Assembly (NCBI GenBank): GCA_010645155.1
Contig: CM021314.1
Location: 2,654,803 to 2,718,802, forward strand
Length of the DNA: 64,000 nt
Direction of reading: 5' to 3'
Source: Tigriopus japonicus
Taxonomy: Eukaryota > Arthropoda > Copepoda > Harpacticoida > Harpacticidae
Of this stretch, positions 26,113-39,513 are shown one piece after another. Position 1 is the first letter of the stretch. The number at the start of each line of letters is the position of its first letter. A program made the position numbers and the translations under genes. The notes under the pieces are model-generated. The model was given only the letters and a program-made list of their open reading frames with translations. It ran no database searches and was not told where the DNA came from.

Positions 26113-29100
26113 CGCTTTATTGTAGAATTTTAAAAAATGCCGGTAATCCCCCGGCTCAAATCTTGTGCTCCTAAAGATTCGTCAACATCCCGTTAAAGAA
26201 AGTAAACCAGGCAAAACCATTCACATTGGTGTGAGGCGTTGCTTAAGTTGCAATGATCAGATGGATTCATTTTCACCTTATGTGAAGCCAAGATGATTTT
26301 GACTACCTGCCCGTAGGCAAGCATGGTTCCTAATGGAGTAATGGTAGGACAGAGATTGTGGTCAGCTAGTGCTTGGAAAGGTTGCGATACACCGCAAACC
26401 ATCCTCGTTGGTCAGATAAACGATGGACTCCAGGGAAAGAGTCGAAAGACGCTTAATCCTGAGAAGGAATAACTGGACACGGGGGAAAATAATTTACGTC
26501 ATGTTTATTGTCCATTGATTTGGTAGGCGTTGAATGAGGTGGAGAGAGAAATAACCAATAGAGAGTCTGGCCACAACCAAGATGGAAATAATGAAGGTCA
26601 AAAAAGATTTTGGAATATTCTTGTTCTAATTGTGATAGTTACGTCATGTCATGAGATTTACTAAAATGCCATCTTTTAAGTTCTCCTACCTTTGATGAGT
26701 TATTTTTATTTTGCTTCATGTTTTCTTGAACAAACAGAACGTTTCTTGTATTTGCTCTTCAAAATATCTCGTTGGGCACAAAATTTTAAAACAATTTTAA
26801 ATTTGCGGAAATAATTTCCTTACTCTTCCAAAAAGATTGAGCTCCTTCTCATACTGCACGCCTTGGCCAAAATAACTGATAAAATATCTTTTCACATTTC
26901 TAGGACAAAGAGGACAGAGAAGAGAATGAGGACAAAATGTCCTCATTCATCTCCAGGCCTCAATCTTATGAACTTTTCCATTTAGTCCATTTTGGAGAGG
27001 AAGGTATACAATACTTTCAGTCCCAATATCAATTCATTGAGGACCAAACTGAACGAGGCTCTGCCCTTCCTGGCGTTGAAGTTGGAAGGTTCTAGGCCTT
27101 TGCAAAGACCAAACGTGAACATTTTGAAAATTAAGCTTTTGTTCGCCTCATAAGGGCATCAGGTGTTACATGAATGCAAAAGCAAAACAATGAATAATAA
27201 GCGAATTATGATACGTAACGGGGTCTCAATTTAGACGGTACATCCTGTACAATCAATGTTGGATATAAGTAAAGAACTTCTTTAGATAAAAGAATGTTTG
27301 TTGTCCGTCAGCAGTAATGTTATTCTTACAGCATCACACAACAATCGAAGTTGGATATAATGAAACTACAATGGCTTTCAACAAGAGCATATAAATTAAT
27401 TGGGTTTTCGAGAAAATCAATTAATTATTTAAATAATCAGAATGCCACTTAATTAACTGATATTTCAATCAATTTTGTCTTGAAGAAGTAAACCACGATA
27501 AAAACAGACAATTGTTATTGCCAATCTTAATAGATGATCTCAAATTGGTCAGGAGCTATCTTTGGGTGTTTTCGTTAGATTGTGTTCAAGTGATGTGAAT
27601 AGGCAAGTCTGGATTAACCAATTAAGCCTTATCTACACATTCCAAGGTCCGAGATTGATGGCAAAGATTATTTCTATTTTAGTCATGCTTACAACAACGT
27701 GTGTAAGGTGCATTTCAAAAGAGGCCGTTCTCACATGAGTAAATTGCTCCAACAAGCATTTTGAGTTACCTCATCCACGGAAATAGCTGTATGTTTAATT
27801 TTATGTATCTTGTGAGGTTCTTTTTTTATTTTATTTATTAGATCCCATGCATCGTTGAATATTCTACATTATATATACAGGGTTTCGAAAAATTAATGGT
27901 GCATCAGAAAAATTAGATTTCCAATGGCTTAAAGGCAGACTTAGAGAAAATATAATTTTGTAGATATGATAATAATTCAGTTGCATATAACTTCAAACCT
28001 ATTTCAAGATTTCTTGTGTAAAGCTTTTCAATCATTTATTTATCTAACTGGTAATATCTTAATCTCAACCAACCAGTGCTTCTTGTCTCAACCCATGTAG
28101 CGGTGTTGAAATTCCCCCAATACTGATGAATATGAAAAATAAATGACGACTACAGCAAACCCTTTTCTTTGCGTAGAGAACGTGTTTGAAAGTGACGCAA
28201 GGTTACGTCAACAAGATCACGAAGTTTACATTTGATCCTCGATTTTGGAAATTTATCGTTAGAGTTTGCTTTCTCGACGACTCATACGATATAGATTGAT
28301 CTTTTGTAGCGGGACAGAATTCATTCGTGAACGACGGAATACTACAAGAGATAAAAACCGATCAAAAAAGTTTTGTAATAGCTTTTTGAACTCCCAAGAA
28401 CTAAAAGGATGCTTCTTCAAACCCCCATTAGAAAATGTGATTTGGAGTCCTGATGTCGAATTTGTGTTATAAGTTGATCTACAAGTGGTCCTACTTTCCA
28501 CACCCATTCCTTTTCTTTACCCTCAACTGGCATATTTGGAATCCCTTTCTCTACTAATCTGTACATTCATGTGGTGACGAACATTTATGGGGCGAGGTCT
28601 TAGATATTTCTATGCTTCCATAAAAACGACATGTCAAATGATAAAAAACGTTAAAATAGACAATTAAAATGTGATATCACAGATGAGCTGACTAGAATGG
28701 TTTCAGTGCACGTGACACTCTCAGGAATGACAGCGTGTGTCCAGACATTGCCCCCAGAAAGGTTAGGTTCCTAACACTGTTGGACACTAACCTTGCCAGC
28801 CCGGTGGTGAAGGGCTCGGTTTCGCATAGGAAATGCGTCCGTGCATTATTGGCATATTGGGGTATGCAGAGGTATCGTTTGAGGAATTTGGTGTCGGTGG
28901 CATCGGCGGATTTGAGGGTGGATTGGGCGGAGTTGGGAAGCCAAAGGTGAAAGGCCGTAGAGGAAGATGGAGTGAAAAAAGTCCGAACGAGTTGAAGAAC
29001 TATTAGAAGAAGAAGATTCTTAATAGGCAGTCTATTGCAGATGTATCCGATCCTGGCCCTGGCCTTGATTATTGCTTATTTAAGTTGATTGTCGAAGAAG

Positions 29101-30269
29101 AGTTGGGTGGTAAAGGTGAAAACGACATGGTTTCGGACTATTGGACTATTGTTCTCGGCTAAAATCTCACTGCCGATTTCCTGAGATTGGGTGATCTATT
29201 TCTTTAAAACTGAAACTAGGTTAGGTTGGACAGGAACCCCTGAAAGGGGTGGACACGAACTCCGATTTTTGAAAAAATGGTATGAGGCCGAGGCCATATT
29301 TTGACACAATGTCATTTATTCCTTATTAACGAGTAAAACTGTTGAACATGCATCTTGAAAGCATTCAGGTTAACTTTTTGTGTTAATATTTATTGACTAA
29401 TTGTTCTTTACCTTGATTTTAGAGGTCCCAGCACTCCTTTTACTCGTCTCATGAACTTTTGACATTCAGCTCTCCAAAGGATTTTAGTCCTCTTAACAAT
29501 CAGGAAAATACATAGATGGAATCTTCCTTCACCCAATAGTCCAACTTTTGTGAAACAATGCTATATAGAAGTATCTGTGGTGATATCTGGAGGGTTATTC
29601 CTCTCCCATCCTCATCAGCTCCTCCACGACGCCGAACCATTTCTATAGGAAAATGAAGGAATGAGAATAGTCTCATTTTGAAACAAGATGGAGTCCAAGT
29701 CGGAGATGTTGTTGGCTATAACTATTGAATGGCACTTTTGACGGTTCTAGATCAAATCAGCCATCTGATCCTGATTGGAATTGGAACAAGGCAATCACGA
29801 CGTCCTTGAGACAAAATAAGTGAAAAACATGAGGATTAAATCCTGGATTGTGGATTTGATTGAAAATGTTTCAAGTCTTGGGGCAAGGTCAGGACCACGC
29901 AGGACTGGGGCTAAGGGTCCTTCAGGACCAGAGGATCATGTCTTTTCATTGCAGGGATAGGCTCTACGTGCTTGATAGGGTTTCATTGATCTTCTTAGTT
30001 CTTAGATCCCTTTGTCCAGGAATAACCAATCAAATTGAGTCAAAAAATCCACACAATTCAATCTTGGTGGGAGCATTTCATTCTCAAGACTTTGAGAGGG
30101 TCCATGTAATCCGGGTTAGACTGTCATATCACCAATTTGGGCTGACTGAGTCAAAAGGCAAATCAAAATATTGAGCCCATCCATTGCTAGCAGCCACACC
30201 TGATATGTTTCGAAGTCATCTTAATTTGTTCTTCATTTGATCGAATTCTTGACACTGAGGACTTCTTCT
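26113..30269. other. Gene-poor intergenic DNA
   Basis: Four kilobases with no recognisable gene. 28735-28950 holds a plus-strand frame of GC-richer, coding-like composition that matches no family I know. A lone mariner-like terminal motif (TACAGGGTTTCGAAAAATTA, near 27887) lacks a visible partner. GGTTAGGTTGGACAGG near 29220 hints at another repeat. Confidence 0.4.
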
Positions 30270-30815
30270 TTCTTTGTTCCATGTGGACCTTAATGCGAAC
30301 GCAGATTCCTCTTGGACAGGAACCAAATTTACCCCACAAACTCTCCTCCGGATCAAAACGGGGATTTTTATCACGCTCATCCATTAGACAACTTGAACAA
30401 CCTAAGAATATCTTACCTGTCCTTGAATTATCCTGAACTAAAAGACACAACCATATAATAAAAGAAATTTGAGAATGGACCATCATTTATAGAACAATGC
30501 CAAGGTGACACAACCTAAAACAAACTTGATTTCATACAAAGTTTGGCATGTGTTAGTTAAGTTCAGGATAACACATGGATGGGTTCAACTGTAAGTTCAA
30601 AGATATTAATAAGACGTTCAAATCGGATAATAGATGAGCTCGGAAAACCCCGCTATTTTGTTGTTGATAATTCAAGGAATGGTAAGATATTCTTAAGTTG
30701 TTCAATGGATGAGCATAAAGAAACTCCCCGTTTTGGTCCGTGGGAAAGTTTCTTCTTAATCCTTTTGCGCAAAAGAGGAATTTGGGCTCAGATTCTGGTC
30801 CATATTCATTCTTTT
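30270..30815. repeat. Inverted repeat with protein-like arms
   Basis: The minus strand of about 30270-30445 and the plus strand of about 30655-30815 encode similar peptides. Both contain DNSR-GKIFL-CS, then MDE with a nearby PRF, then a GIW/GIC segment ending in I-VH. The match is at both nucleotide and peptide level, with indels. The arms point away from each other around a 200-bp centre. The peptide could not be assigned to a family; it may belong to a transposon or a diverged duplicated exon. Confidence 0.6.
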
Positions 30816-31301
30816 TGCTGTAGTTAGGTCTATCACTTCTGAAGGTTGTAGCCGGTAACCTAGTCATCATCAGACTTCATTTGATCACTTTGATCGTCAT
30901 CTTGTAGAAAAGACACCTTGTGGGGGGTTCACTCGCACTCCATGATGTGGTCATTCATTCATTCACTATTTCATTCACTCGTTCTTGGCTGAACCTAATG
31001 TCTTCGAAACACCCACATCAGACTGATTTTGGGGCGTGGGGTTGACCTTTACCAAGGCTAGGACTTGGCTGGACCCGCTTGAAACACAGAAAACCCCGAT
31101 TGGCGCACTATCTTTAGGACTCTTGGTCGATTTCCGTTTGATTTTCCACTCCCAACATGGCCGTTTGTAATTCTTGTTTACTTACGAACTCTCGGCCTCA
31201 TCCGTGTGAGGTTGCGAGCTAGGAAATTCCGCGAGTTCGTATCCAGTATTTATACTATTATATAGGTTATCCCTGGGTTGGATTACATTCTATTGTGTTA
31301 G

Positions 31302-31350
31302 CTTAGGTTAGGTTTCAGGTTAGGTTTTAAGGTAGGTTAAGTTAGGTTTT
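31302..31350 (+). repeat. TTAGG-like degenerate repeat
   Basis: A short run of imperfect TTAGGTT units: CTTAGGTTAGGTTTCAGG, then TTAGGTTTTAAGG and further units. TTAGG is the usual arthropod telomere motif, so this could be a small interstitial telomere-like patch or simply a T/G-rich microsatellite. Confidence 0.55.
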
Positions 31351-31374
31351 AAAATGGAGTTACGCAACTTAGGA

Positions 31375-31740
31375 TTTTTTCAATGTGAGATAATAGGTAA
31401 GAGACAATTGTTGATGTAAAAGGCGGTAGGTGGCAGACGACCTTTATGGAAGATCATGGCCTTCGGCTTGATGGTGTTAACTTAAAGGCCGTTCTCTTAG
31501 CAATAACCGTGGAGAGCATTGATGGCATTTTGCAATTCTACGACTGAATCAGCCAAGAGAACCAGGTCGTCTGCATATTGGAGATAGTGAATGGAAATTT
31601 GGTTGATTGTGGGTCCTTGGTGAGTAAGGCCATCAGGCAGGTCGGAATCATATAAATTGAAGAGGATTGGCGATAGTGGATCCCCCTGCGGAAGGCCGAT
31701 GGATGTGAAGTAGGAGGGGGAAAAGTCCTCATCAGAAGGA
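31375..31740 (-). mobile_element. LINE reverse transcriptase palm fragment, - strand
   Basis: The minus strand encodes GLPQGDPLSPILFNLY (GLPQGDP codons at 31677-31697) followed by a YADDLVLLAD active-site block (QYADD at 31566-31580) and an ALHGYC-ENGL-VN stretch. These are the consecutive reverse-transcriptase motifs B', C and D. Both catalytic motifs are intact, but stops appear soon after (LHGYC then TAA). The GLPQGDP form distinguishes it from the SGVPQGSV elements at 9-10 kb, so it is a different LINE clade. Confidence 0.88.
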
Positions 31741-31744
31741 ATGG

Positions 31745-31990
31745 AGACGTATTTGAAGTATTCTAGTTACGTTTAACAAGCTCTCTGACGCTGCGCACAT
31801 GACTGGGATATTTAGGTGTCCTCGTCCTCTTGTGAGGTCATTTGCATGTCCAAATTTGGAGTACCTCTTCATTGCTCTGGACACGTCGGCCTTGTTGAGG
31901 CTAAGCTCCTTGGTGTCTTGGTGATCTTGATATTGTCCAGCCTTTTTTATTGACCGCATGCTGGCCCCATTGATTTGCACAATCAGCGGT
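31745..31990 (-). mobile_element. Possible Tc1/mariner helix-turn-helix relic
   Basis: A minus-strand frame has a segment ADVSRAMKRYSKFGHANDL followed by TRGRG. This resembles the DNA-binding helix and GRGR linker at the start of Tc1/mariner-type transposases. No DDE catalytic part follows; the sequence runs into the LINE fragment. Assignment is tentative. Confidence 0.35.
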
Positions 31991-32769
31991 GTTCACATTT
32001 TTGCCTTCACGCTCGCACCTTTGGCCGCTATTACTGAGCCAACAATAGGTCACCTTCCTTGTTGGTAAACATTGAATTAAAGATGGTTGTATCAGCTTTA
32101 ATTTGGCACCAAATTTCAAACTAAACCCTTATAACTCTGTGACTTCTATGAAGAAAAAAAATCCACTTTAGCAGACTCAGAGTGTACAGCTGTGAATCTA
32201 TTTGAATTTGCAAACGAGTGGGCAAATCGATGAGTTCTGTAGTTGGTCTTTCATGAAGGAAAATATTGCAACTCACGCTCCTCCTTTTAAACAATCCATG
32301 ATATCCCGGGATGGTTATTTGATTTAATGCAAATTGCGAGATAATGCCCATTTGGGATGGCTTTTTGAACAAATTAAAAAGCTAAATGAGATTAGAAAAC
32401 TACTTTAACATTTTCAAATGTAGTTCCTGTCCAGGACAAGTTTTCCAACCTTAACAAAAATATTCTACTTGTTTTGCAGCATCAGCTGAATTGTCAATAG
32501 GCTCTTAAGCTCATTAAGAGCTTCGCAAAGATGCAAAAACCCGTCAAAATCATAAACAATGGAAAACTGTATCAGAACACTCTCTGAATCAAGCTCAGGC
32601 AGATTAGGCCCATCAAACATGATTTGCTATCAATAGAGGCCCACCAAAAAAAAACACCTAATGGGTACAAGGATCACAATTTATCGCCCACACAGCTCGG
32701 TGCCCATCAGTCAAAGGGATAGCCAAAGCACCTCAAAAAGGCAGTCAGTCGACGCAAGAAACCTTACGA

Positions 32770-33340
32770 GGGGTCTCCAGACTAAAGGTAGACTGGGCCT
32801 ATAACTCGTCAGCAATGCTATTTTTAGATGCTTGATGAAAAATCAATATCAAGATATATCTCTTTTGAGGAGATGTTATTTTACAGTATTTGTTGTCAGT
32901 TAATCCAGTTCAAAGTTATGATTTAATTAGACAAGGTATGTTGGGCGACCCCTGTATACACAGAAAATAAGCCTCAAAAGCGAGCAACAAGTCAAAAATC
33001 AAGTACACTGTCAAGCCAAGACGTTTCACATCGAAATTTACCACTTTTTTGCCTCAAATGTTCATCAAATATTGGTATGGGTGGTTGAACAACGTCTTAA
33101 CTTTAATGGATTTTGACGTGTTTCTTGCTCTTGACATCGATGTTTAAAAACATGCAGGGGTCGCCCAACATACCTTGTCTAACTAATTCATAACATTGAA
33201 CTGGATAACCTGACAACAAATCATGTAAAATAACATCTCTTCAAAAGAGATATATCTTGATTTTGATTGTTCATCAAGCATCTAAAAATCGCACTTTTTA
33301 ACAAGTTACAGCCTCAGTCTACCTCTAATCTGGATACCCC
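32770..33340. mobile_element. 571-bp foldback (long inverted repeat) element
   Basis: Left arm 32770-32957 and right arm 33152-33340 are reverse complements with scattered mismatches. The outer ends read GGGGTCTCCAGACTA against GGGGTATCCAGATTA, and the inner ends GGGCGACCCCTG against CAGGGGTCGCCC. The 194-bp centre also shows weak inverted symmetry. There is no coding capacity. Flanks are TTACGA and ACGTAT, so a clear target duplication cannot be claimed. A nonautonomous DNA transposon is likely; its superfamily is unknown. Confidence 0.85.
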
Positions 33341-36300
33341 ACGTATTTTGATAACCCGATTCATTTGATGCGTGGGGCTTTGAAGTATGAAAGCTCATAT
33401 CGTGACAGACTAAATTTAAAGATTGTACCTAAGTTGTCAAACAACTAGGAATATTTTAGTAAAAACAAATTTAGTGACTTGTACCCTAATTTCACAGCAA
33501 TTACACAATTAAATAAAACACAATTTAATAGCAGGCTTACTTTCTTCTTGATTTATTGATTTTGTTAGTCGTCTGTGAAGTTTTCATGACAAGAACAAGA
33601 AAATTAAGAGATTTCATTTTTATTCAAGTTGATTTAAAAAATCAGCTCAGAAAAAGAGCAATAAGGGCAAAAGATTGACACATACCAAAAAAATGCTCCC
33701 AAGAACAGATAAGTACACCTTCAATAGTTGTAGATAACCATACGAGGTCCTAGGCAAGGCCATTATCATCACTAGCAATTATCCACAGAGGGGCAGCATA
33801 TACCATAAAAGGTCATTGCCTTTTAATTGTTTCTAAAGTTCTATGCACATCCGAAATGATATTTTAATGGGGGAGATCCTGTTTAAGAACGTTTTAATTA
33901 AACTTCTTATATCAATGACCAGAGAAAAGCATAGCCCGAATCCAAAATATCTTGGCAAAATGAAACTGATCCCTTCTAGGCTCCGTTTCTCGTGAAAAAA
34001 AAAAATTAAACCAATATTCACGACCCTTCTTTGGGGATTTGGTCTACAGATTGTTGTCAACGACATATGCACTCAAATATTATAAAATCTACGGGAAGCA
34101 CTTCCAGATCAAATCCGCAAGTGGTGAAATGTAAAGTTGACCCCCATAGGCCAATTTCGCTCTATCACCGAAGATGTGAAATGCGCCAAGATGCATGCAT
34201 TTTCTGATATGCAAGTGCGGCCAACGTCATGAAATGATCTGGCACACACATACTCGTAATTTGTTTCCCATATCTGCTCAGATATTTGGCCTTTTTTCAT
34301 TCCGACGGAAGATGATGTTTCAATATGTGGGCCAAAGCAGACCTTACCTCCTACTTTTAGCTAGTGAAAGTCGTCGTTGGGATACATGTGCCGTGTGCAA
34401 AGGTCGAGTTCTCACTTGGAACTTCACAAGCAACGAAGCAGGGTTGCTAAGCGGTGCTTCTCCTCTCTAGAATCTCTCTAAAACGAACAAGGTAAGGCCA
34501 GACAATATGTCTAAGGTGGTATCACTAAGCACGGGAGAGAGCCAAAAGACCTTGGTTAGGCTAAGTTTGGCCATCTGGGCAACCCTGTTGGGTGCTTGGC
34601 CTCTGACGAAGCTGATGCTGCTTGTGAATTTCGGTCAGAATGATATATTAGTATGCCAAGCCTTAGGTGAATGAAATCAGGGACATTTCCGAGGACAAGC
34701 GGCAAGACCTTCTTTAAGGGACTCGATAACGACTTGAACATCCAAGAACATGGGATCAGAAATTAGCAAGGCGCAAAATGTAAACAAATCACTCGCCGAG
34801 TCAAAACATACATTTGTAGTTGCACTCCATTTAGCCGCTGCCAAATTCTGCTACTGTGGATCATTTGATGAGAAACAAAGTCTCAAACTACCGTGTTTCC
34901 ATCGAGGCGACTCACGAAGGAAAAAAAGGTCGCGTCGTTATGGAAGGCTTTGAAGAGAATAGTGACCTTGCTGTCCGCCTAAAGGAAGCCAAGATCCAAT
35001 TGCTCAAGTCACTCCTTATTCTCTGTCCCACTTTTGTGACACATTCCTTTCCACTTTTACCGTTAATACGATGCATCTTTGTCGCCTGACCCCAAACCCA
35101 AACTCTTTCAATGCCTAAAAAGTACGTTAATGGCAATCTGACCACATTTCCTTGCACGGAGCAACAACGGGACGCTCTATCTGACAATCTGGCGGATGTA
35201 TTGTTATTTTGAAATCATAGCATCTCAGAACGAGGACGGCGAGATTTTCGCCAACTTTCCAACTTCCAGAACTACTTTGATTCTCAATCCTCGACCCGGA
35301 CTGACTCGATTTTTCTTGGGGTTGGTTCATCACGTTGTCTGTCTGTTTTACTCGACATTTAGAAGGGGCATCATACATATAAGAGTCAGAGATCTAGTTA
35401 GATATTGAGTTGGGTGAATGTTCAGGCCAGGTGTGAAGATACAAAATAAAGGTAGCATTGAAACGCTCACTTTGATGACGTAAGAATTGACTCCTTCTAA
35501 CGTGTTAGCTATTTTTAGCTAGAGTCTGTTGGAGACATCGAATGGAGCTTCGAAGCTCGTCTCGGGCATTACGAGTACTCTATTATAAATTTCCCCTGAA
35601 GCAATATTTGTGGCATTAATAAACTATTGTTTTTCCATCTTCAAAATACGAGTCTATGGACGAGCTTGATTAAAGCGGAATTTTGATTGAAATGGCTTTA
35701 GAACCATCTGGTCATAGCCTTGACTCGACGAAACCGTTAAATGCGTTAATTAGCGATTCCACGCATTACACCCACATTTGCCGACATCCTTCTTTCCCAA
35801 AGTCAACTGCCTCTTTCGAACTGGATTTCATGCCCATCCCCACTTAAAGATAGTACCTACCCCTTAACCAAAAACTAGTACAATGACTTGTCAACTCAAA
35901 CATACCCATGGAGGATATCGCTGACCCCTCTAGCCGCTTCTGTGATCTTGCACCCGGGTGCTCATCTACTTCACAATGATCATCGGCTCAGGGTTAGAGC
36001 AAAGAGAGCAGAGCACGAGAGAGAGAGAGAAAAACAGAAAGAAAGAGAAGAGTGAGTGAGTGTGTGTTGCTCTTCTCCTCTCGGATCTCGCTCAAACGAG
36101 GATTGCCTCACATTTTTCCCCCTTGAACTCAGGTCTCGACCCACGTAAATGAATTGAACGAACAAGATTCTCATATTCGTCCACTGCGAAGGAGTCCGTC
36201 CGTAGCGTGGAAATAGTAGTTAGTTAGTTGTGGTAGAAGTCATAGTAAGAGAACTACACATCACGACGACACGAAAAAAGACTCGAAGAGTGCAGCACAA

Positions 36301-36429
36301 ATACTCAGTACTGAGCACCATGTGTGAGTGAAACAGCGATAGGAACAACACATCTCATTCCAAAAGGCAGAGAAGACGCTTAAGTAAACATAACCAAAGT
36401 CAGCCGTGCCGGATTAGAGGGCTGAAATC
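33341..36429. other. Intergenic DNA, no recognised gene
   Basis: Mostly AT-rich with many short frames, none recognisable. From about 35.9 kb the composition changes: GA-rich tracts (a GAGAGAGAGAGAG run near 36019) and C/T-rich stretches precede the candidate upstream Limpet exon, as often seen around animal promoters. Confidence 0.4.
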
Positions 36430-36500
36430 ATGGACCAGGGTGGGAACATCAAGATGGGGAACACAACAAGTACACCCATCACAAGCATTCAGAGAGTGAG
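36430..36500 (+). CDS. Lmpt: Candidate alternative first exon of Limpet
   Basis: An ATG in a strong context (GAAATCATGG) opens a 23-codon frame that ends at GAG followed by GTGATG, a possible splice donor. The exon would end in phase 2, exactly as the first exon at 39514-39698 does, so both could join exon 2 at 39892 in frame. No other plus-strand gene begins nearby. The reading-phase match could be chance (one in three), and no transcript evidence is available. Confidence 0.28.
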
Positions 36501-39500
36501 GTGATGCGATTTTTCGTACCAGTTGCTCCACCAATGATTAAGAGTGGTTAACCCTTGTTCCACATCGGAGGAAAGGGACTTAGAAACACTGCAAATATCC
36601 GTCAAGTGGAGCTAAGAGATAACAAGAAAAGTGATTGGTGCAAAAACACACATACTCTCTTGCACTCGCTTTCTCTCTCTCTCTAAAACATCCCACCTCC
36701 CGGTGTCTACACTACTCGGGTAAGAAGTAGTAGTAGTATAAGTGTGTTGTTTGTTGAGTGTTCCACGTGGTGTTCCTCATTTTTGATGCGATTTTTGCTC
36801 GAAAGCAGACATGTTTTTTCGCCCAAAATGAAGGTCGTCCGTCGATGATCAAAAGAACACTTTGCATTCATGCGAGGCATTCTCCGAGGTTGATGGCCCA
36901 TAAACGACATTATCTCAATGGCATTGACCTGACTAGCCAGGTGGATCAGCTTGCCATATCGAATGCGAAATTCCTCAATTCACAATACTTTCTTGGGCAC
37001 GACATGATCCAACAAAATATGGACGTAAGCTGAGCTAGGAATCAAGAAACAAGTCGTGGCAAAGGTTGAAAAATGATATCGAAATGTCCACCAAAAGTGT
37101 TGACGTTTTATGAACGAGTAGCGTTGTTGGCTTGAGATTCGGCGTTCTCAAATTACACGTTGTCCGCCTATAATTCAACTAATGCAATGCCAACTTAAGG
37201 AAAAAGGAGGACAGACCATAATGTGATTCATATTCCAATGGAAAAGCCACGTCTGACAGCCCATAAATCGCCTGGAAACCCCCTTGGTCCATGGAGATGA
37301 CCTTGATTGTTAGATCCTGAATAATCGCACCTGTCAAGGTCGAGCGGAAAGCTTAAAGGATTATACATCAGGGGGACCGAAAAACTCGTCAGCGACGAAA
37401 CGTGGTTACCACAGTTTTACAAATGTCGTGCCCGGTAGTCCTCGTCTCCAAGTGGAATTGTGTATTGTAGGCTACAATGTGGCCACAACTTTTTTTGGGA
37501 TATCACCCTGACTTGCAGTTCCATGGCGCTATCAAGTTTTCCCCCACTCACTTGGAATGAAGGACCTTGACTCTCTGTGGAGTAAAGGAAATGAATGTTT
37601 TTTTGTTCCCCCCATGACGTCACGAGAAATAACAGTTATGGTGGATGGATGTGCAATCAGGGCATGGTCAGTTGGTTGCATGTCGTGTTCCATTCCATTC
37701 CAGTTGGAAAAGGCCAAAATCTATTCGAATTCTGTGTTCGTTTGCTTGGAAAGAAGATGAGCAACTAACTTGGAATTCTGCACGATCCCCGTGACATCCT
37801 CACGGTCATTTGAGTTTGGAGCTTTGCAATGGCACGTGTTCACTTGGAACATGATGTCATAAAAAGGACTTTCAGCTGAAGCAAAGTAGAAACTAGGTCA
37901 TAACTTCTGCATTAATTACTACAGACCATGAGGCCATCGAAACCTTCTAGACAAACACTTCTGCAGGAAGGTTGTTCCATTTGCAGAAACATGATCCTCT
38001 CGGAGTAATTGGGTGGTATTATTGCGTTAGCTTTCTGATCTCTTTGCGAGCATGAATAATGGACTGTGGAAAAAGGATCTTGTTCTAGAAAATCATGGGC
38101 AGTTCGAAAACAGCGACTTTGAATTAGGCGACTTAAAAATCTCAAGTTGTCCTTAGTGGAGTGGAACATTTGCGAGTGAATTACGTCTGTCAGAAAAGAG
38201 CTTTTATGGGTGTGTTGCTTACTTTCAATGCATCTGGGAGAACCCGTAGCTCGAGCAAAGTGGACTATCAGCAATGAAAATGTCAAAGCATGTTTCCTCT
38301 TTTAAGCCGAAGTGAATGTTTTCCTTTACCGAAAGCAGGATGTGCAATTTGTCCCAACGATTTTTGCTAAGTTGACAATCCATTGGACGTATATGTGTCA
38401 CGTTTGAGGGCTCTAACTTAAAATCCACAATTCGAATGACAAACGAGACATTTTTTTGACCCATAAATCAAACCCAATGGTGTTTTGTGATTCACATGTG
38501 CGTAGATGCTTGGCGTGAATTAGGCCCAGCTATAGGTAGGCAACGTTTTCCATCTTCGGGAACATCGTTACTTCCCAATCTTTGAAGGAGGAAAATCAAT
38601 TCACAAAAAAAGAATGACATTCCAAAAGAGAGCCGGAACCAGTTGCCTTACGAGTGGTTGTGATCAAATAATCTCATCTATCAAGAATACATTGGCACTT
38701 AAGAGACACCCAACAATAAATCAGCGTTCAAAAGTAATATGTCAGCCAGTCTACTAACGATGTCCTCCAAGAAGAGTAGGCCTCTTGAGGAAAGAAGTGG
38801 CTCCTCTGAAATGAGCACGGGTCTATCTGTATCTTCAAACCCACGTCCTCATCATTTGGCCTTTGAAAAAAATCCGTTGTATCTTCAGCAGAAGCCCTGA
38901 ATACATACACACTAAGGCTGAGGCGGCTGGCCTTCACCAGTGAGCTAAAATTGCAAGCTCGAGTTTTGGAGGAAGATATGAGGGAGATCTGGTGAAGGCC
39001 GTGAGCAAAGATACGTACGTAAATTGGATCTCTAGACTTTCGAATACTTGTTCGCCACAGGAAGTATTAGCAAATAGAACCATGGTTCGTTCAATCAAAT
39101 CGTCAATACGACCAGTCGTATAAATGGTCCTTTTTCAAGGGATAGAATGTTCCCATGGTTGTTCAGAGTAAGAAGACCAATATGAACTAGAGATATTCAA
39201 AAAGAAATATCCATTGCAAATGCAACAAGAAGAGAGAGGGGGAGGCCGCTTTTTTATTTGTTACTTCTTCCATGAGGTGTGGCAGCATTTTCTTGAGGCA
39301 CTCTTTTTCTTCCCTTTCTCTTCGTTCGTCCGTTTTCTCGCTCAATTCATGAGCCATCAAGGTTACGAAAGGGGAGCAAAGGTTCCAACGGGGCCAGTTT
39401 GTCTCTGCTTTTGGCCAGGGAAAGTGTTCTTGCCTCACGAAGATCGAGGGATCTTAGAGTGAAAACGACCAATTGTTGGAACAAGGAAGGAACCAACTCG

Positions 39501-39513
39501 AGACACTAGGAAA
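36501..39513. other. Region upstream of Limpet, no recognised gene
   Basis: Three kilobases without recognisable coding sequence; either intergenic or first intron of Limpet. A 12-bp perfect inverted repeat (GGCCTTCACCAG near 38932 and CTGGTGAAGGCC near 38990) is the only clear local structure seen. Confidence 0.4.

Noticed and set aside
27887..27910. TACAGGGTTTCGAAAAATTA as a mariner end
   Set aside because: No matching inverted end was found downstream within a plausible distance.
28735..28950. 71-codon GC-richer frame as a gene
   Set aside because: Composition is suggestive but no motif or continuation was found; could be repeat debris.
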